Counted from the first letter of the stretch, positions 46,927-57,785 are shown. The stretch: 64,000 bases of DNA from Rhizobium oryziradicis (GCF_001939045.1 NZ_MKIM01000031.1:124001-188000); one strand, 5' to 3'. Numbers and translations: made by a program. Notes: a model not told the origin generated them from the letters alone.

Positions 46927-47841
46927 ATGGCAAATACAGCAGTTGTCTTAGCAGGAGTTCCAAGTGCAATCCACAGTGCTGTGCTTGCGAGTTTGCGCGC
47001 TCATTATCCTACAGGCTACGTTTTTCGCGTCGCATCATCGCGACGGCAAAAAGATGACAAGGCTCACTATCTCGATGATGAAGTTCAGGCAATCTTGGAA
47101 GCTTGCCGGGATGCTGTATTTGGAGAGAAAAAACGACCTAGTAGCTTCTGCAGAAGTCCTACCCAGCATTGCGCTCTTACTCATTCGGCAGGTAAAAGCT
47201 GTTCTATATTTGACGGGCAAACCTGCAGTCTGTTGAAACCAGATTATTTTATTCTTTTGTATCAACCGGGCGAGAACGTTAAAAAGCTCCAGGAGGTTTT
47301 ACACCACTCTCCGTTAGCCGTTCCGCTAAGCGAACAGTGTTATGGTAAAGCCGATAGAACCGTAGCGTCAGCAATCGACGCTATTGGTGGCGCGCGCGCC
47401 GCGATAGCTCACTTGAAGGATCATATGAGCTCTCTAAACTCTCCCTATCTTCTGCCGCCGACCAATTACGGAATGGGAATCGAAAAGCTCTTTAAAATCG
47501 ATTCTGATATCGAGAAGCAGCAGAGAAAGGTAAAATCCTTCCGTGTGGAGCGCTTTGCTGACCGCGCATACAAGGCAAAGGGAGACTTGCGGTTTAGCCC
47601 GGCCTCCTCAGAGATTCAGCATGGGAGTGCAGGCCCCCAAGATCGTGCGGAAATCGCCTTGACGCGCCATTTTCGACTGGGTTGCACCTACGAGGATAAA
47701 TTTCACTTTGATGTTACGCGGGCGGATGGACATATCCATAAAGGCCGAACAACGCTATTCTGCCGCCTTAATGGTGTTTGGAAGCCGGAGAAGATAAATG
47801 CGAACCTACTTGTTGACGATTGCATGAGAGGAAACGGTTAA
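46927..47841 (+). CDS. Unknown protein, partner of the LOTUS-like gene
   Basis: 304 residues. The N-terminus MANTAVVLAGVPSAIHSAVL has an alpha/beta, nucleotide-binding-like start. A Cys-rich middle carries SFCRSPTQHCALT, GKSCSIFDGQTCSLL and SEQCYGKADR, which could bind zinc. The C-terminal part (ALTRHFRLGCTYEDKFHFDV, HIHKGRTTLFCRLNGVWKPE) is beta-rich with spaced His, Asp and Glu residues, compatible with a nuclease or binding domain but not diagnostic. No recognised family. Probably co-translated with the upstream gene; a hairpin follows the stop. Confidence 0.62.
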   Translation: MANTAVVLAGVPSAIHSAVLASLRAHYPTGYVFRVASSRRQKDDKAHYLDDEVQAILEACRDAVFGEKKRPSSFCRSPTQHCALTHSAGKSCSIFDGQTCSLLKPDYFILLYQPGENVKKLQEVLHHSPLAVPLSEQCYGKADRTVASAIDAIGGARAAIAHLKDHMSSLNSPYLLPPTNYGMGIEKLFKIDSDIEKQQRKVKSFRVERFADRAYKAKGDLRFSPASSEIQHGSAGPQDRAEIALTRHFRLGCTYEDKFHFDVTRADGHIHKGRTTLFCRLNGVWKPEKINANLLVDDCMRGNG

Positions 47842-47870
47842 AGCCTCGTAGCTGTTAAGCTCGAGGCTTT
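47840..47870 (+). terminator. Hairpin after the unknown two-gene unit
   Basis: AAAGCCTCG (47840-47848) pairs with CGAGGCTTT (47862-47870), overlapping the stop codon of the upstream gene. It marks the end of the two-gene transcript. Confidence 0.6.
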
Positions 47871-48346
47871 CCGAATTTCGTGAGAGTTGATGACGATTTT
47901 TCAGACATACGTCTGGTGCCTAGTCTACTTGATCCCCAGGCCTGTAGGATTAAGCATCTATGAATGACATTTCGCTTACCGCCCCTCTCAGAACGAACCA
48001 AAGCGCAGCTATGGCTCAGTTCAAGACGTTAAACGTGAGGTCCACTTCGTCGATTCAACATATTAAGTGGTCAAGTTTGCCGACTTTGTCAAGTTCAATA
48101 TACGCGAACCGCGAATTCTATAAAAATCTAGCTCCAATACGGCTAACGTTGAATTAATGTTGGAAGCTCACTTTGTTTCCTTCGTCTTAAAGGCAGGAGG
48201 TAAGAAAAATATATGCAGTCTATGCTCCGACATGGCCATGTTGTGCCGATAACGTGGCCCTGTGATCATTTGTGATCGCACGTTCTAATCTGCCGATCGT
48301 TATGATCTTCATAAGATTTGGTAGCGCATTGAATTAATTCAATAAA
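47871..48346. other. Gene-poor stretch between unknown unit and tRNA-Ser
   Basis: ~475 bp, AT-rich. One 65-codon ORF (47960-48157) has no ribosome-binding site and no family resemblance. I found no integrase fragment, IS end or copy of the tRNA 3' end here. Confidence 0.5.
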
Positions 48347-48436
48347 TGGCGGAGAGGGTGGGATTCGAACCCACGATACGGTTGCCCGTATGCCGCATTT
48401 CGAGTGCGGTGCTTTCGACCACTCAGCCACCTCTCC
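48347..48436 (-). tRNA. tRNA-Ser (anticodon CGA)
   Basis: 90 nt on the minus strand including the encoded CCA. Acceptor stem GGAGAGG/CCTCTCC, D-arm GGCTGAGTGGTCGAAAG, anticodon stem CCGCA/TGCGG around loop CTCGAAA (anticodon CGA), a long class II variable arm (CATACGGGCAACCGTAT) and the T-arm GTGGGTTCGAATCCCAC. The variable arm identifies tRNA-Ser, reading UCG codons. Confidence 0.95.
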
Positions 48437-48816
48437 GCTTCACTGGTCGGCGCTAACTTGCGCGGGCTGTCTCATAGCGGCGTTTAGGAGGGCTGGCAAG
48501 AGTGGATTGTGCATAATTTTCAGGTTTCGGGGCGCCTCTTTGAAAAAGGGCGTGACGGAAAAATGACAGGGTGGGTGAAATTTGCGCAAGCCATCGTAAA
48601 TCCTTGCGAAATTCTCTCTCTTTGTCTTGACAGTTTGGGTGGGGTGACGTAAGCGACCAGCGACTTAGATATGGTGTGCTGTGTCTATACTCGTTTTCGC
48701 TCTCAATTGAGCGTTTCCACCGGTGAGCTGAGAGGCTTGCTACTTCGACTGACAAAAAGACGGTCATCTGGTTTTTCGCCAGACAAGAGCCGGAAACGAA
48801 CATGAAAGGATAAACA
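48437..48816. other. Leader region of the rplU-rpmA operon
   Basis: 380 bp between tRNA-Ser and rplU. It contains a small hairpin TCTGG-TTTTTCG-CCAGA (48767-48783) about 35 bp before the rplU start, followed by AAAGGA as ribosome-binding site. This could be an autoregulatory r-protein leader, but no known leader class is recognisable. No gene seen. Confidence 0.4.
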
Positions 48817-49131
48817 ATGTTCGCAGTCATCAAAACTGGCGGTAAGCAGTACCGCGTGAACACCAACGACGTGCTGACCATCGAAAAGCTGGAAGCCGAA
48901 GCTGGTGCAACTGTTGAATTCACTGAAATTCTCGTTGTTGGCGTTGGTGCTGACGCGACGATTGGTGCGCCTTTTGTTGCTGGTGCAACGGTTAAGGCTG
49001 AAGTCGTTGAGCATAACCGTGGCAAGAAGGTGATCGCGTTCAAGAAGCGTCGTCGCCAGAATTCCAAGCGGTCGCGCGGCCATCGCCAGCACCACACAGT
49101 CGTTCGCATCACCGACATCGTCGCTGCGTAA
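48817..49131 (+). CDS. rplU: 50S ribosomal protein L21
   Basis: 104 residues, standard for L21. [20 protein letters not shown] starts the protein, and the basic signature [20 protein letters not shown] with [10 protein letters not shown] lies near the end. Binds 23S rRNA in the large subunit. First gene of rplU-rpmA, 39 bp before rpmA. Confidence 0.97.
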   Translation: MFAVIKTGGKQYRVNTNDVLTIEKLEAEAGATVEFTEILVVGVGADATIGAPFVAGATVKAEVVEHNRGKKVIAFKKRRRQNSKRSRGHRQHHTVVRITDIVAA

Positions 49132-49170
49132 TTGGTCCAACGAGAAACTAGGTTTTAAAGGAGAACTCCA

Positions 49171-49443
49171 ATGGCACATAAAAAAGCTGGCGGTTCATCG
49201 CGCAACGGTCGCGATTCGAATTCCAAGCGCCTTGGCGTGAAGAAGTTCGGCGGCGAAGTCGTCATTCCAGGCAACATCATCATTCGTCAGCGCGGCACGC
49301 AGTGGCATCCGGGCGCAAACGTCGGCATGGGCAAGGACCATACCCTCTTTGCACTCACCGCTGGCAATGTGAACTACCGTACGAAGTCTAACGGCCGCGT
49401 ATTCGTGTCCATTATGCCAAAAACGGCGGAAGCCGCAGAATAA
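49171..49443 (+). CDS. rpmA: 50S ribosomal protein L27
   Basis: 90 residues beginning [20 protein letters not shown], the conserved L27 N-terminus that reaches the peptidyl transferase centre, followed by [22 protein letters not shown] is a strong ribosome-binding site. A T-rich terminator follows 65 bp after the stop. Confidence 0.97.
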   Translation: MAHKKAGGSSRNGRDSNSKRLGVKKFGGEVVIPGNIIIRQRGTQWHPGANVGMGKDHTLFALTAGNVNYRTKSNGRVFVSIMPKTAEAAE

Positions 49444-49506
49444 AGCCGGAGCGTTTTTAACAACCGGCGTCTCATCGACCCGGTTGAACGTTTAAGGTTC
49501 AGTCCA

Positions 49507-49552
49507 GAAAAAAGGGAAGATGAGGCGTCAAAACCTCTCTTCCCTTTTTTTC
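49507..49552 (+). terminator. Rho-independent terminator after rpmA
   Basis: AAAAAAGGGAAGA plus GAGG pairs with CCTC plus TCTTCCCTTTTTT around a cgtcaaaa loop, with one bulge and a seven-T run. Confidence 0.85.
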
Positions 49553-49575
49553 TTACCTCCAAAGGAGACTGAACC

Positions 49576-50208
49576 ATGGAACACTTACTTCTTAGGGATG
49601 ACCAATACCGGTCGCCCGATGATCGGCTGAGGCCTGATCGGTTAAGGCAGAGTTGCCCCGTCCTCTTATCGCAGCGGCTGGTTTTGCGCGCTCCGCATGT
49701 TGAGGACATTGACGCCCTTACCCATCTCGCCAATAACGCCGCCGTTGCGACCATGGTGTCGCGCATGCCACATCCCTACACGGCATCTGATGCCGCCGAT
49801 TTTGTGCGACGTTCCAATCTCGGCGAAATCGGTAAATGCGTGTATGCCATCACCAAAGCGGAAAACGGCGAATTTCTCGGTTGCTGCGCGCTAGAGCCGC
49901 ATACCGACCTTGAAACGCTGGAAATCGGCTATTGGCTGGGTGAACCTTACTGGAATGAGGGTTATGCCACGGAAGCGGCCCATGCACTGATCGATATGGC
50001 CTTTCGCACCCGTGATATTGCCTTCATCGACGCCCGCTGCCGGGTTACCAATGTGGCAGCTAGACGGGTGATCCAGAAGTGCGGCTTCCAGTTTCAGGGC
50101 GGCGGCATGGTGGGGCACTTGGCAGCACGCGGCATGGTGCCGGTGGAATGGTACAGGCTGGATCGCAAGACCTGGATGTCCCTCAAGAGCTGGGGGGAAA
50201 TGCGGTGA
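49576..50208 (+). CDS. GNAT family N-acetyltransferase (RimJ-like), first of two
   Basis: 210 residues. SQRLVLRAPHVEDIDALTHL is the typical RimJ/RimL-type start; YWLGEPYWNEGYATEAAHAL contains the acetyl-CoA-binding motif A, and NVAARRVIQKCGFQFQG motif B. Substrate unknown; related proteins acetylate ribosomal-protein N-termini, which would suit the rpmA neighbourhood. A GGAG ribosome-binding site precedes the ATG. The stop overlaps the GTG start of the next GNAT gene. Confidence 0.86.
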   Translation: MEHLLLRDDQYRSPDDRLRPDRLRQSCPVLLSQRLVLRAPHVEDIDALTHLANNAAVATMVSRMPHPYTASDAADFVRRSNLGEIGKCVYAITKAENGEFLGCCALEPHTDLETLEIGYWLGEPYWNEGYATEAAHALIDMAFRTRDIAFIDARCRVTNVAARRVIQKCGFQFQGGGMVGHLAARGMVPVEWYRLDRKTWMSLKSWGEMR

Positions 50209-50789
50209 TTGCTGTTCAGGAAAGACGACCAACCCCGTTATCGACACCGGGCTCCTGCCCGGTGATTGAAACGCAGCGGCTGATTTTGCGCCCGCATCGG
50301 ATGGGCGATGCGGATGCGATTGCAACATCGCTCAATGATTGGCAGGTGACGCGGATGTTGAGCCGGGTACCGATACCCTATCATCGGCAAGATGCGGTGG
50401 ATTGGCTCAACAAGATCAAAGCTGGTGTGACACCGGATTGGTATCTGGCCATCACCTCTGGCGATGATGTGCATATTGGTATGATCACGGTGGAGCTGCG
50501 CCATGGGCTTTGGCACATGGGCTATTGGCTCAACCGCTTCTATTGGGGGCGCGGGCTGATGAGTGAGGCAGCGGATGCGGTGGCGGATCGATTCTTCATG
50601 CGGATGCCCGAAGCGGAGCTGCATTCCGGCGCGTTTGCCGATAATGCAGCCTCGCTGAAAATCCAGCAAAAGCTGGGTTTTACCATCACCCGGTGTGGCG
50701 ACCTCTACAGTTTGGCACGCAATGCCATGGCTCCACACCTTGAAACCCGGCTGACGCAGGATGGATTTCAGGGAGTGAAGGCACATTGA
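50205..50789 (+). CDS. GNAT family N-acetyltransferase, second of two
   Basis: 194 residues from the GTG at 50205 (GTGA overlap with the previous stop). IETQRLILRPHRMGDADAIA at the N-terminus, GYWLNRFYWGRGLMSEAADA as acetyl-CoA site and NAASLKIQQKLGFTI as motif B. It is homologous to the preceding gene but clearly diverged, an old tandem duplication. The pair between rpmA and obgE is usual in Rhizobiaceae. The open frame extends upstream only as a shadow of gene one. Confidence 0.85.
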   Translation: MIAVQERRPTPLSTPGSCPVIETQRLILRPHRMGDADAIATSLNDWQVTRMLSRVPIPYHRQDAVDWLNKIKAGVTPDWYLAITSGDDVHIGMITVELRHGLWHMGYWLNRFYWGRGLMSEAADAVADRFFMRMPEAELHSGAFADNAASLKIQQKLGFTITRCGDLYSLARNAMAPHLETRLTQDGFQGVKAH

Positions 50790-50797
50790 ACGATACG

Positions 50798-50824
50798 AGG
50801 GCGGCCTTGCTGGTCGCCCTTGTT
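50798..50824. terminator. Terminator between GNAT pair and EEP-family gene
   Basis: AGGGCGGCC (50798-50806) pairs with GGTCGCCCT (50812-50820) with one mismatch around TTGCT, followed by TGTTTT, between convergent genes. Confidence 0.65.
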
Positions 50825-51688
50825 TTAAGACAATTCCACCCAGACCGGGAAATGGTCTGAGCCAACCGCGTTGATATCGACATGGGCCGTCTTCAAACGA
50901 TGGGCAAGCGAGCCACTGAGAAAGGCGTAATCCAGATGCAGACGTTTTTCCGGGTTGCCAACCTCTTCCCAGCTATAGCAGCCGGGCGTGAGTTGCCCCA
51001 AGCGGGCCAGCGCATCGATAGGTGCATCATGGCGGGCGGTGCGGCCGTAATAGGCATCGATTGTGCCGAGCATTTCAATATATTCCGGCGATTCCGGCTG
51101 CATGTTGAAATCGCCCAGCAGAATGTAATCGTCTGGCAAAGGCGGCTGGGCCAGATTGTGCAGCTCATGCGCGCCGGTCAGCGCGCCACCTTCTGCCGTA
51201 AAATTGACAACGCGCTGTTTCAAAAAGCGAATTTGGGCAATGCGCTCATCGGGGGCAACATGGTCCAGATGCACAGAATAGACTCGCAAGGGGCCGGTCG
51301 GTGTGTCAATCACCGCTTCGGTGGCACCGCGCTGGATGTTGAGCTTTTCAAAGGTGCGGGTGCGCGGCAACAGCAGCAGCCGGTTGGTCAGGATCGGCCA
51401 GCGCGACAGGATCATATTGCCGATCTGGTGCCGCTTATCCACCCGGCGGCCTTTGATCAGGGCAGATGATGCATGCAGATCGCAAGCGGGGCCGTAGACA
51501 TAATGGTGTTCAGGGAAATGATTGGCAAAAATCTCCACGAGATCGGCCCCGCCATTGGCAGGCGAGCCGCGGGTGACTTCCTGAAGGGCGATGATGTCTG
51601 CCCCCTCCAGATTTCGAGCAATGCGTTCAGGGTTGAATTTTCCATCCAAACCGACGCCATATTGGATATTGTAACTGGTGAGACGCAC
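50825..51688 (-). CDS. Endonuclease/exonuclease/phosphatase family protein
   Basis: 287 residues. EEP fold motifs: MRLTSYNIQYGVG at the start, IIALQEVTRGS with the metal-binding Glu, VYSVHLDHVAPDER, YILLGDFNMQPESPEY with catalytic Asp/Asn, and VGSDHFPVWVEL at the end. Likely a metal-dependent phosphodiesterase; the substrate (DNA, phospholipid or nucleotide) is undetermined. No signal peptide. It is on the opposite strand to the ribosomal-protein/obgE block. Confidence 0.85.
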   Translation of the reverse strand: MRLTSYNIQYGVGLDGKFNPERIARNLEGADIIALQEVTRGSPANGGADLVEIFANHFPEHHYVYGPACDLHASSALIKGRRVDKRHQIGNMILSRWPILTNRLLLLPRTRTFEKLNIQRGATEAVIDTPTGPLRVYSVHLDHVAPDERIAQIRFLKQRVVNFTAEGGALTGAHELHNLAQPPLPDDYILLGDFNMQPESPEYIEMLGTIDAYYGRTARHDAPIDALARLGQLTPGCYSWEEVGNPEKRLHLDYAFLSGSLAHRLKTAHVDINAVGSDHFPVWVELS

Positions 51689-51879
51689 GATACTCTTTGA
51701 CCTCTGGCGAAAGCGGCTATAACGATGGCCACATGCAATGGGTGTTCAGCCGGGACAAGAAGGATGACCTTCTGATCTTGCTGATCATCTGATTTTTTTA
51801 TTCATGCGCAGAAGCATCCGATCACACGCGCCCCTCGGGTTGTTGCATCTGATTAGGTCACTGCGCTCAGGTATCCTGA

Positions 51880-54138
<2,259 letters not shown>

Positions 54139-54146
<8 letters not shown>

Positions 54147-55422
54147 TAAGGTCGCTGAGGCGAATGGGATTGACGCTTTGATGCAAGAGATTGGCAAATC
54201 TGCCAAAGCAGCAGCGCGACCATTGGCCATGGCACCGCCGGAGCAGAAAAATAAAGCGCTTCTGGCCATGGCCGATGCGCTGGAAGCCTCCAAAGACGCC
54301 ATTCTCGCGGCCAATGCCGTGGACATGGCGGCGGCTAAGGAAGCAGGCCTCGCAGCATCCTTTATGGATCGATTGTTGTTGAATGATGAGCGCATTGCGG
54401 CCATGGCGCATGGCTTGCGCGAAGTGGCAGCGCAGAAAGATCCGATTGGCGAGGTGATCACCGAGTGGGATCGTCCCAACGGCCTGCATATTGAGCGCGT
54501 GCGCACCCCCTTGGGCGTGATTGGCGTGATTTATGAAAGCCGCCCGAATGTGACGGCAGATGCGGGAGCACTTTGCCTCAAAGCGGGCAATGCGGTGATT
54601 TTGCGCGGCGGTTCAGACTCGGCCCACTCATCCCGCGCCATTCATGCCTGCATGGTGGAGGGTTTGAAGGCAGCGGGCTTGCCTGAGACAGCCATTCAGT
54701 TGGTGCCGGTGACCGATCGCGCAGCCGTGGGCGCTTTGCTCTCCGGCCTTGGCGGCACGGTGGATGTGATTGTGCCACGCGGCGGCAAAAGCCTTGTGGC
54801 ACGAGTGCAGGCAGAAGCGCGGGTGCCGGTTTTCTCGCATCTTGAAGGCATTTGCCACGTCTATGTCGATGCTTCCGCCGATCTGGAGATGGCTAAGAAA
54901 ATTGTCGTCAATGCCAAGATGCGCCGCACCGGAATTTGCGGCTCGGCTGAAACCCTGCTGGTCGACAGTGCGGCTTTGGGCACGCATTTGCAGCCCATTC
55001 TGGAGGCGCTGACCGAGGCTGGCTGCGAAGTGCGTGCTTCTGCCACCGTGCTGAAAGTGCTGCCGTTTTTCAAACCCGCCGACGAAGAGGATTGGCGCAC
55101 GGAATATCTCGATGCCATCATTTCGGTGGCGATTGTCGACGGCGTTGGCGGGGCAATCAATCATATCGCTCACTATTCATCCAACCATACCGAGGCGGTG
55201 ATTGCCGAAGACCCAGACGTTGTGGAGCGCTTCTTCAATGAGGTGGATTCGGCCATTGTGCTGCACAATGCATCAACCCAATTTGCTGATGGCGGCGAAT
55301 TTGGCATGGGCGGCGAAATCGGCATTGCTACGGGCAAGATGCATGCGCGCGGGCCAGTGGGTGTTGAGCAATTGACCTCGTTTAAATACCGGGTGCGTGG
55401 CACCGGGCAAATACGGCCCTAA
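54139..55422 (+). CDS. proA: Gamma-glutamyl phosphate reductase
   Basis: 427 residues, aldehyde-dehydrogenase fold. [20 protein letters not shown], catalytic Cys in [16 protein letters not shown], and the C-terminal [20 protein letters not shown] motif are all typical. NADPH-dependent reduction of glutamyl-5-phosphate, the second proline step. Its 5' end overlaps proB and nadD follows directly. Confidence 0.96.
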
Positions 55423-55423
55423 C

Positions 55424-56053
55424 GTGCCAGAACAGAGAATAGACGCTCACTATTTGCGGATGCCGCATACCGAGCGCGGCATGGCCATTGGCCTGTTCGG
55501 CGGATCGTTCAATCCGCCGCATCAGGGCCATGTGCTGGTGGCCGAAATTGCTTTGCGCAGGCTGGGGCTGGATCAACTCTGGTGGATGGTCACGCCGGGA
55601 AATCCGCTGAAAAACCACAATGGTTTGGCTCCATTGTCACAGCGTTTGGCCCTGTGCGAGCAGATTGCCGAAGACCCGCGCATTAAAATCACAGCCTTTG
55701 AGCGCGAGCTGGGCAGCAGCTATACGGCCAACACGTTGGCCCATGTGAAGCGTTTGAACCCGCATGTGCATTTTGTCTGGGTGATGGGGGCGGATAATCT
55801 GAAATCCTTCCACCATTGGCAGAATTGGGAAAAGATCGCCACGACCTTTCCCATTGCGGTGATTGACCGGCCGGGGGCGACACTCTCCTATCTTTCTTCC
55901 AAAATGGCCCATAGTTTTGGCTATGCCCGCGTGGATGAATCGGACGCGGGCGTGCTTTGGAAAAAGAAGGCACCGGCCTGGACCTTTATTCATGGTCCCC
56001 GCTCAACGCTCAGTTCTACCGCACTTCGTGAGAAGCCTGTCTTGAAAGATTAA
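55424..56053 (+). CDS. nadD: Nicotinate-nucleotide adenylyltransferase
   Basis: 209 residues from the GTG at 55424, one base after the proA stop. GLFGGSFNPPHQGHVLVAEI is the HxGH nucleotidyltransferase signature; WVMGADNLKSFHHW and IHGPRSTLSSTALR (SSTxxR) are NadD motifs. Makes deamido-NAD in NAD synthesis. Homologues carry an N-terminal (E)xRIxAxYLRMPHxERG segment like the one here, which favours the GTG; the ATG at 55460 (MPHTERGMAI) is the alternative. Confidence 0.92.
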   Translation: MPEQRIDAHYLRMPHTERGMAIGLFGGSFNPPHQGHVLVAEIALRRLGLDQLWWMVTPGNPLKNHNGLAPLSQRLALCEQIAEDPRIKITAFERELGSSYTANTLAHVKRLNPHVHFVWVMGADNLKSFHHWQNWEKIATTFPIAVIDRPGATLSYLSSKMAHSFGYARVDESDAGVLWKKKAPAWTFIHGPRSTLSSTALREKPVLKD

Positions 56054-56076
56054 CCATTCAATGCCACCTTATAAGT

Positions 56077-56553
56077 ATGGCTCAGGGCAATGGGTGCCGT
56101 GAGTCGTTTTCGTGCTGTTACTTTCGGAAAGGTCGAACACTGACAACAGTACACTTCAAGGGACGCGACGCGATCGCGACACCCCGCAGCCCGGAACGTG
56201 GCGAAACTGCCGCTGCCCGCGCGCTTGAGCTGGTCCTTGCTAGTCTTGAGGACTCAAAAGCAGAAGATATCGTTTCCATCGACATTGCTGGAAAATCCGC
56301 GATTGGCGACTACATGGTGGTCGTATCCGGTCGCTCATCCCGCCATGTCATGGCGATCTGCGAACATCTCGTCACCGATCTGAAGCAGGAAGGCCTTGGC
56401 GCACCGCGCGTTGAAGGCGCTGAAGCCGGTGATTGGGTGCTGATCGACGGTGGAGATGTTATCGTCCACGTCTTCCGTCCTGAAATCCGCGAATTCTACA
56501 ACATCGAAAAGATGTGGTCGGCCCCGGATATCGACGAAGGTCGTTTGCACTAA
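56077..56553 (+). CDS. rsfS: Ribosome silencing factor RsfS (iojap family)
   Basis: Up to 158 residues. The RsfS core is clear: ALELVLASLEDSKAEDIVSI, GDYMVVVSGRSSRHVMAICE, and GDWVLIDGGDVIVHVFRPEI. It binds L14 and blocks subunit joining in starvation. The only ATG (56077) adds ~21 unconserved residues (MAQGNGCRESFSCCYFRKGR). The conserved start (TTVHFKGRD) begins right after a CTG at 56140, preceded by GGAAAGG, so a CTG start is plausible. Located in the canonical nadD-rsfS-rlmH order. Confidence 0.9.
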   Translation: MAQGNGCRESFSCCYFRKGRTLTTVHFKGRDAIATPRSPERGETAAARALELVLASLEDSKAEDIVSIDIAGKSAIGDYMVVVSGRSSRHVMAICEHLVTDLKQEGLGAPRVEGAEAGDWVLIDGGDVIVHVFRPEIREFYNIEKMWSAPDIDEGRLH

Positions 56554-56653
56554 ATAGAAGCTTTGGTGACTGCGACCACCGCTGAGGGTCGACAGGGGGT
56601 GGGCTGATCTCTATGGATGGCGTAAATATCACTGTCGCCTGAAGAGAGTTTCT

Positions 56654-57136
56654 ATGCGCGTAGGCATTGTTGCCGTTGGCCGGTTGAAAGCCGGGCCTGA
56701 GAAAGATCTTGTGTCTCGCTATCTGGACCGCTTTGCCAAGGCAGGCCCAGCCAGCGGTCTTGATTTCTCACGGGTCACCGAACTGGTGGAAAGCCGCGCC
56801 TCGAATGCGGCTACCCGTAAGCGTGAAGAAGCGGTGCAGATCGAAAAAGCGCTACCAGACAATGCGCTGGTGGTGGCACTGGATGAACGCGGCAAAAGCT
56901 GGGACAGCGAAGAATTTGCAGCCTATGTTGGTGATCATAAAGACCGTGGCCGCCGCGATATGGTGCTGATCATTGGCGGTGCCGATGGGCTGGACCCGGC
57001 CTTGCGTGATCGCGCCGATCTCACCCTTAACCTTGGGAAAATGACCTGGCCGCATCAGGTGGTGCGTATCCTGTTGGCCGAGCAGCTTTATCGGGCTGTG
57101 ACGATTCTATCCGGCCACCCCTATCATCGCTCATAA
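56654..57136 (+). CDS. rlmH: 23S rRNA pseudouridine-1915 N3-methyltransferase
   Basis: 160 residues, SPOUT fold. MRVGIVAVGRLKAGPEKDLV at the N-terminus, VALDERGKSWDSEEFA, and the SAM knot LIIGGADGLDPALRDRADLT then LTLNLGKMTWPHQVVRILLAEQLYRAV. It modifies the 23S helix 69. Normally followed in Rhizobiaceae by the envC gene; here bfd follows. Confidence 0.95.
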   Translation: MRVGIVAVGRLKAGPEKDLVSRYLDRFAKAGPASGLDFSRVTELVESRASNAATRKREEAVQIEKALPDNALVVALDERGKSWDSEEFAAYVGDHKDRGRRDMVLIIGGADGLDPALRDRADLTLNLGKMTWPHQVVRILLAEQLYRAVTILSGHPYHRS

Positions 57137-57152
57137 AGCTCAGATTTCTTTC

Positions 57153-57182
57153 TTGACAAAAGGGGTCTTGTTTCGGCATAAA
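57153..57182 (+). promoter_or_regulatory. Putative sigma-70-type promoter of bfd
   Basis: TTGACA (57153-57158) and CATAAA (57177-57182) with an 18-bp spacer, ~40 bp upstream of the bfd start at 57221. Confidence 0.4.
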
Positions 57183-57220
57183 TCACGATAGTAAATGTCA
57201 TGTTTGATAGGCATGCCGAA

Positions 57221-57532
57221 ATGTTGGTCTGTAGCTGCAATTACATCACTGAAAAAGAGATCCGCGACACCATCACGGAATTTCTCGATGAAGACTGTTG
57301 GCAATTGATTGTGCCGGTCAAGGTCTATCATGCGATGGAAAAGCGCGGCCGTTGCTGCGGTTGTTTCCCCAATGTTGTCGATATTATTGTCTCCACCACA
57401 CAGGCCTATCATGCGGCGCGCCAAACGGACGGCGATAAGGTTGTGGACTTCATGGAGCGTTTGAAGCGCTTTCAGGAAGAGCAGAAATCCGAAATTATCG
57501 AGCGTCGCAATCGGGTTAACCGATCTGCTTGA
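57221..57532 (+). CDS. bfd: Bacterioferritin-associated ferredoxin-like (2Fe-2S) protein
   Basis: 103 residues from MLVCSCNYITEKEIRDTI; the frame opens seven codons earlier. Four Cys in BFD spacing: C4 and C6 (VCSCN) and C45/C48 (GRCCGCF), the [2Fe-2S] ligands. E. coli Bfd has ~64 residues; this protein has a ~50-residue extension rich in charged residues (MERLKRFQEEQKSEIIERRN). It is next to bfr, so it probably reduces the bacterioferritin haem to release iron. A terminator follows. Confidence 0.85.
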   Translation: MLVCSCNYITEKEIRDTITEFLDEDCWQLIVPVKVYHAMEKRGRCCGCFPNVVDIIVSTTQAYHAARQTDGDKVVDFMERLKRFQEEQKSEIIERRNRVNRSA

Positions 57533-57553
57533 GGCTGGTTTTGGATCATGAAC

Positions 57554-57584
57554 AAGCCCCGGTTCCAGCCGGGGCTTTCTTTTT
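57554..57584 (+). terminator. Rho-independent terminator after bfd
   Basis: AAGCCCCGG and CCGGGGCTT around a six-base loop, followed by TCTTTTT, about 20 bp after the bfd stop. bfr is therefore transcribed from its own promoter. Confidence 0.85.
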
Positions 57585-57602
57585 ATCCGTTTTCCCCTTT
57601 TG

Positions 57603-57619
57603 TTTGGAATGATTCTAAA
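57603..57619. promoter_or_regulatory. Putative Irr box (iron control element) upstream of bfr
   Basis: TTTGGAATGATTCTAAA is a near-perfect match to the rhizobial ICE/Irr motif, an interrupted inverted repeat TTTAGAA/TTCTAAA. It lies ~165 bp before the bfr start, in the bfd-bfr intergenic region. Irr repression of iron-storage genes under iron limitation is established in Rhizobiales. Confidence 0.7.
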
Positions 57620-57785
57620 TATGACACTCGACTTTTCCGGGCAATCCTGCTTTTATAGCTGAGGGCAATGGGATGCGCCGGTTCGGCTGCAGCTGTTGTA
57701 GCGATTTGAAATATAACTGTTTTCCTCTATGCCATGGTGGTTCGAGGAAGAGATGAGATTAAAACACGTATAAGGGAGTCCTCCG

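Noticed and set aside
47960-48157. 65-codon ORF between the unknown pair and tRNA-Ser
   Set aside because: Weak start, biased Ser/Thr composition in AT-rich DNA and no sign of conservation.
46169-48436. Genomic island with att sites at tRNA-Ser
   Set aside because: The location suggests it, but no integrase and no direct repeat of the tRNA 3' end were found, so only the position is reported.
48767-48783. Known ribosomal-protein leader class upstream of rplU
   Set aside because: Only a five-base-pair hairpin is visible, which is not enough to assign a characterised leader.
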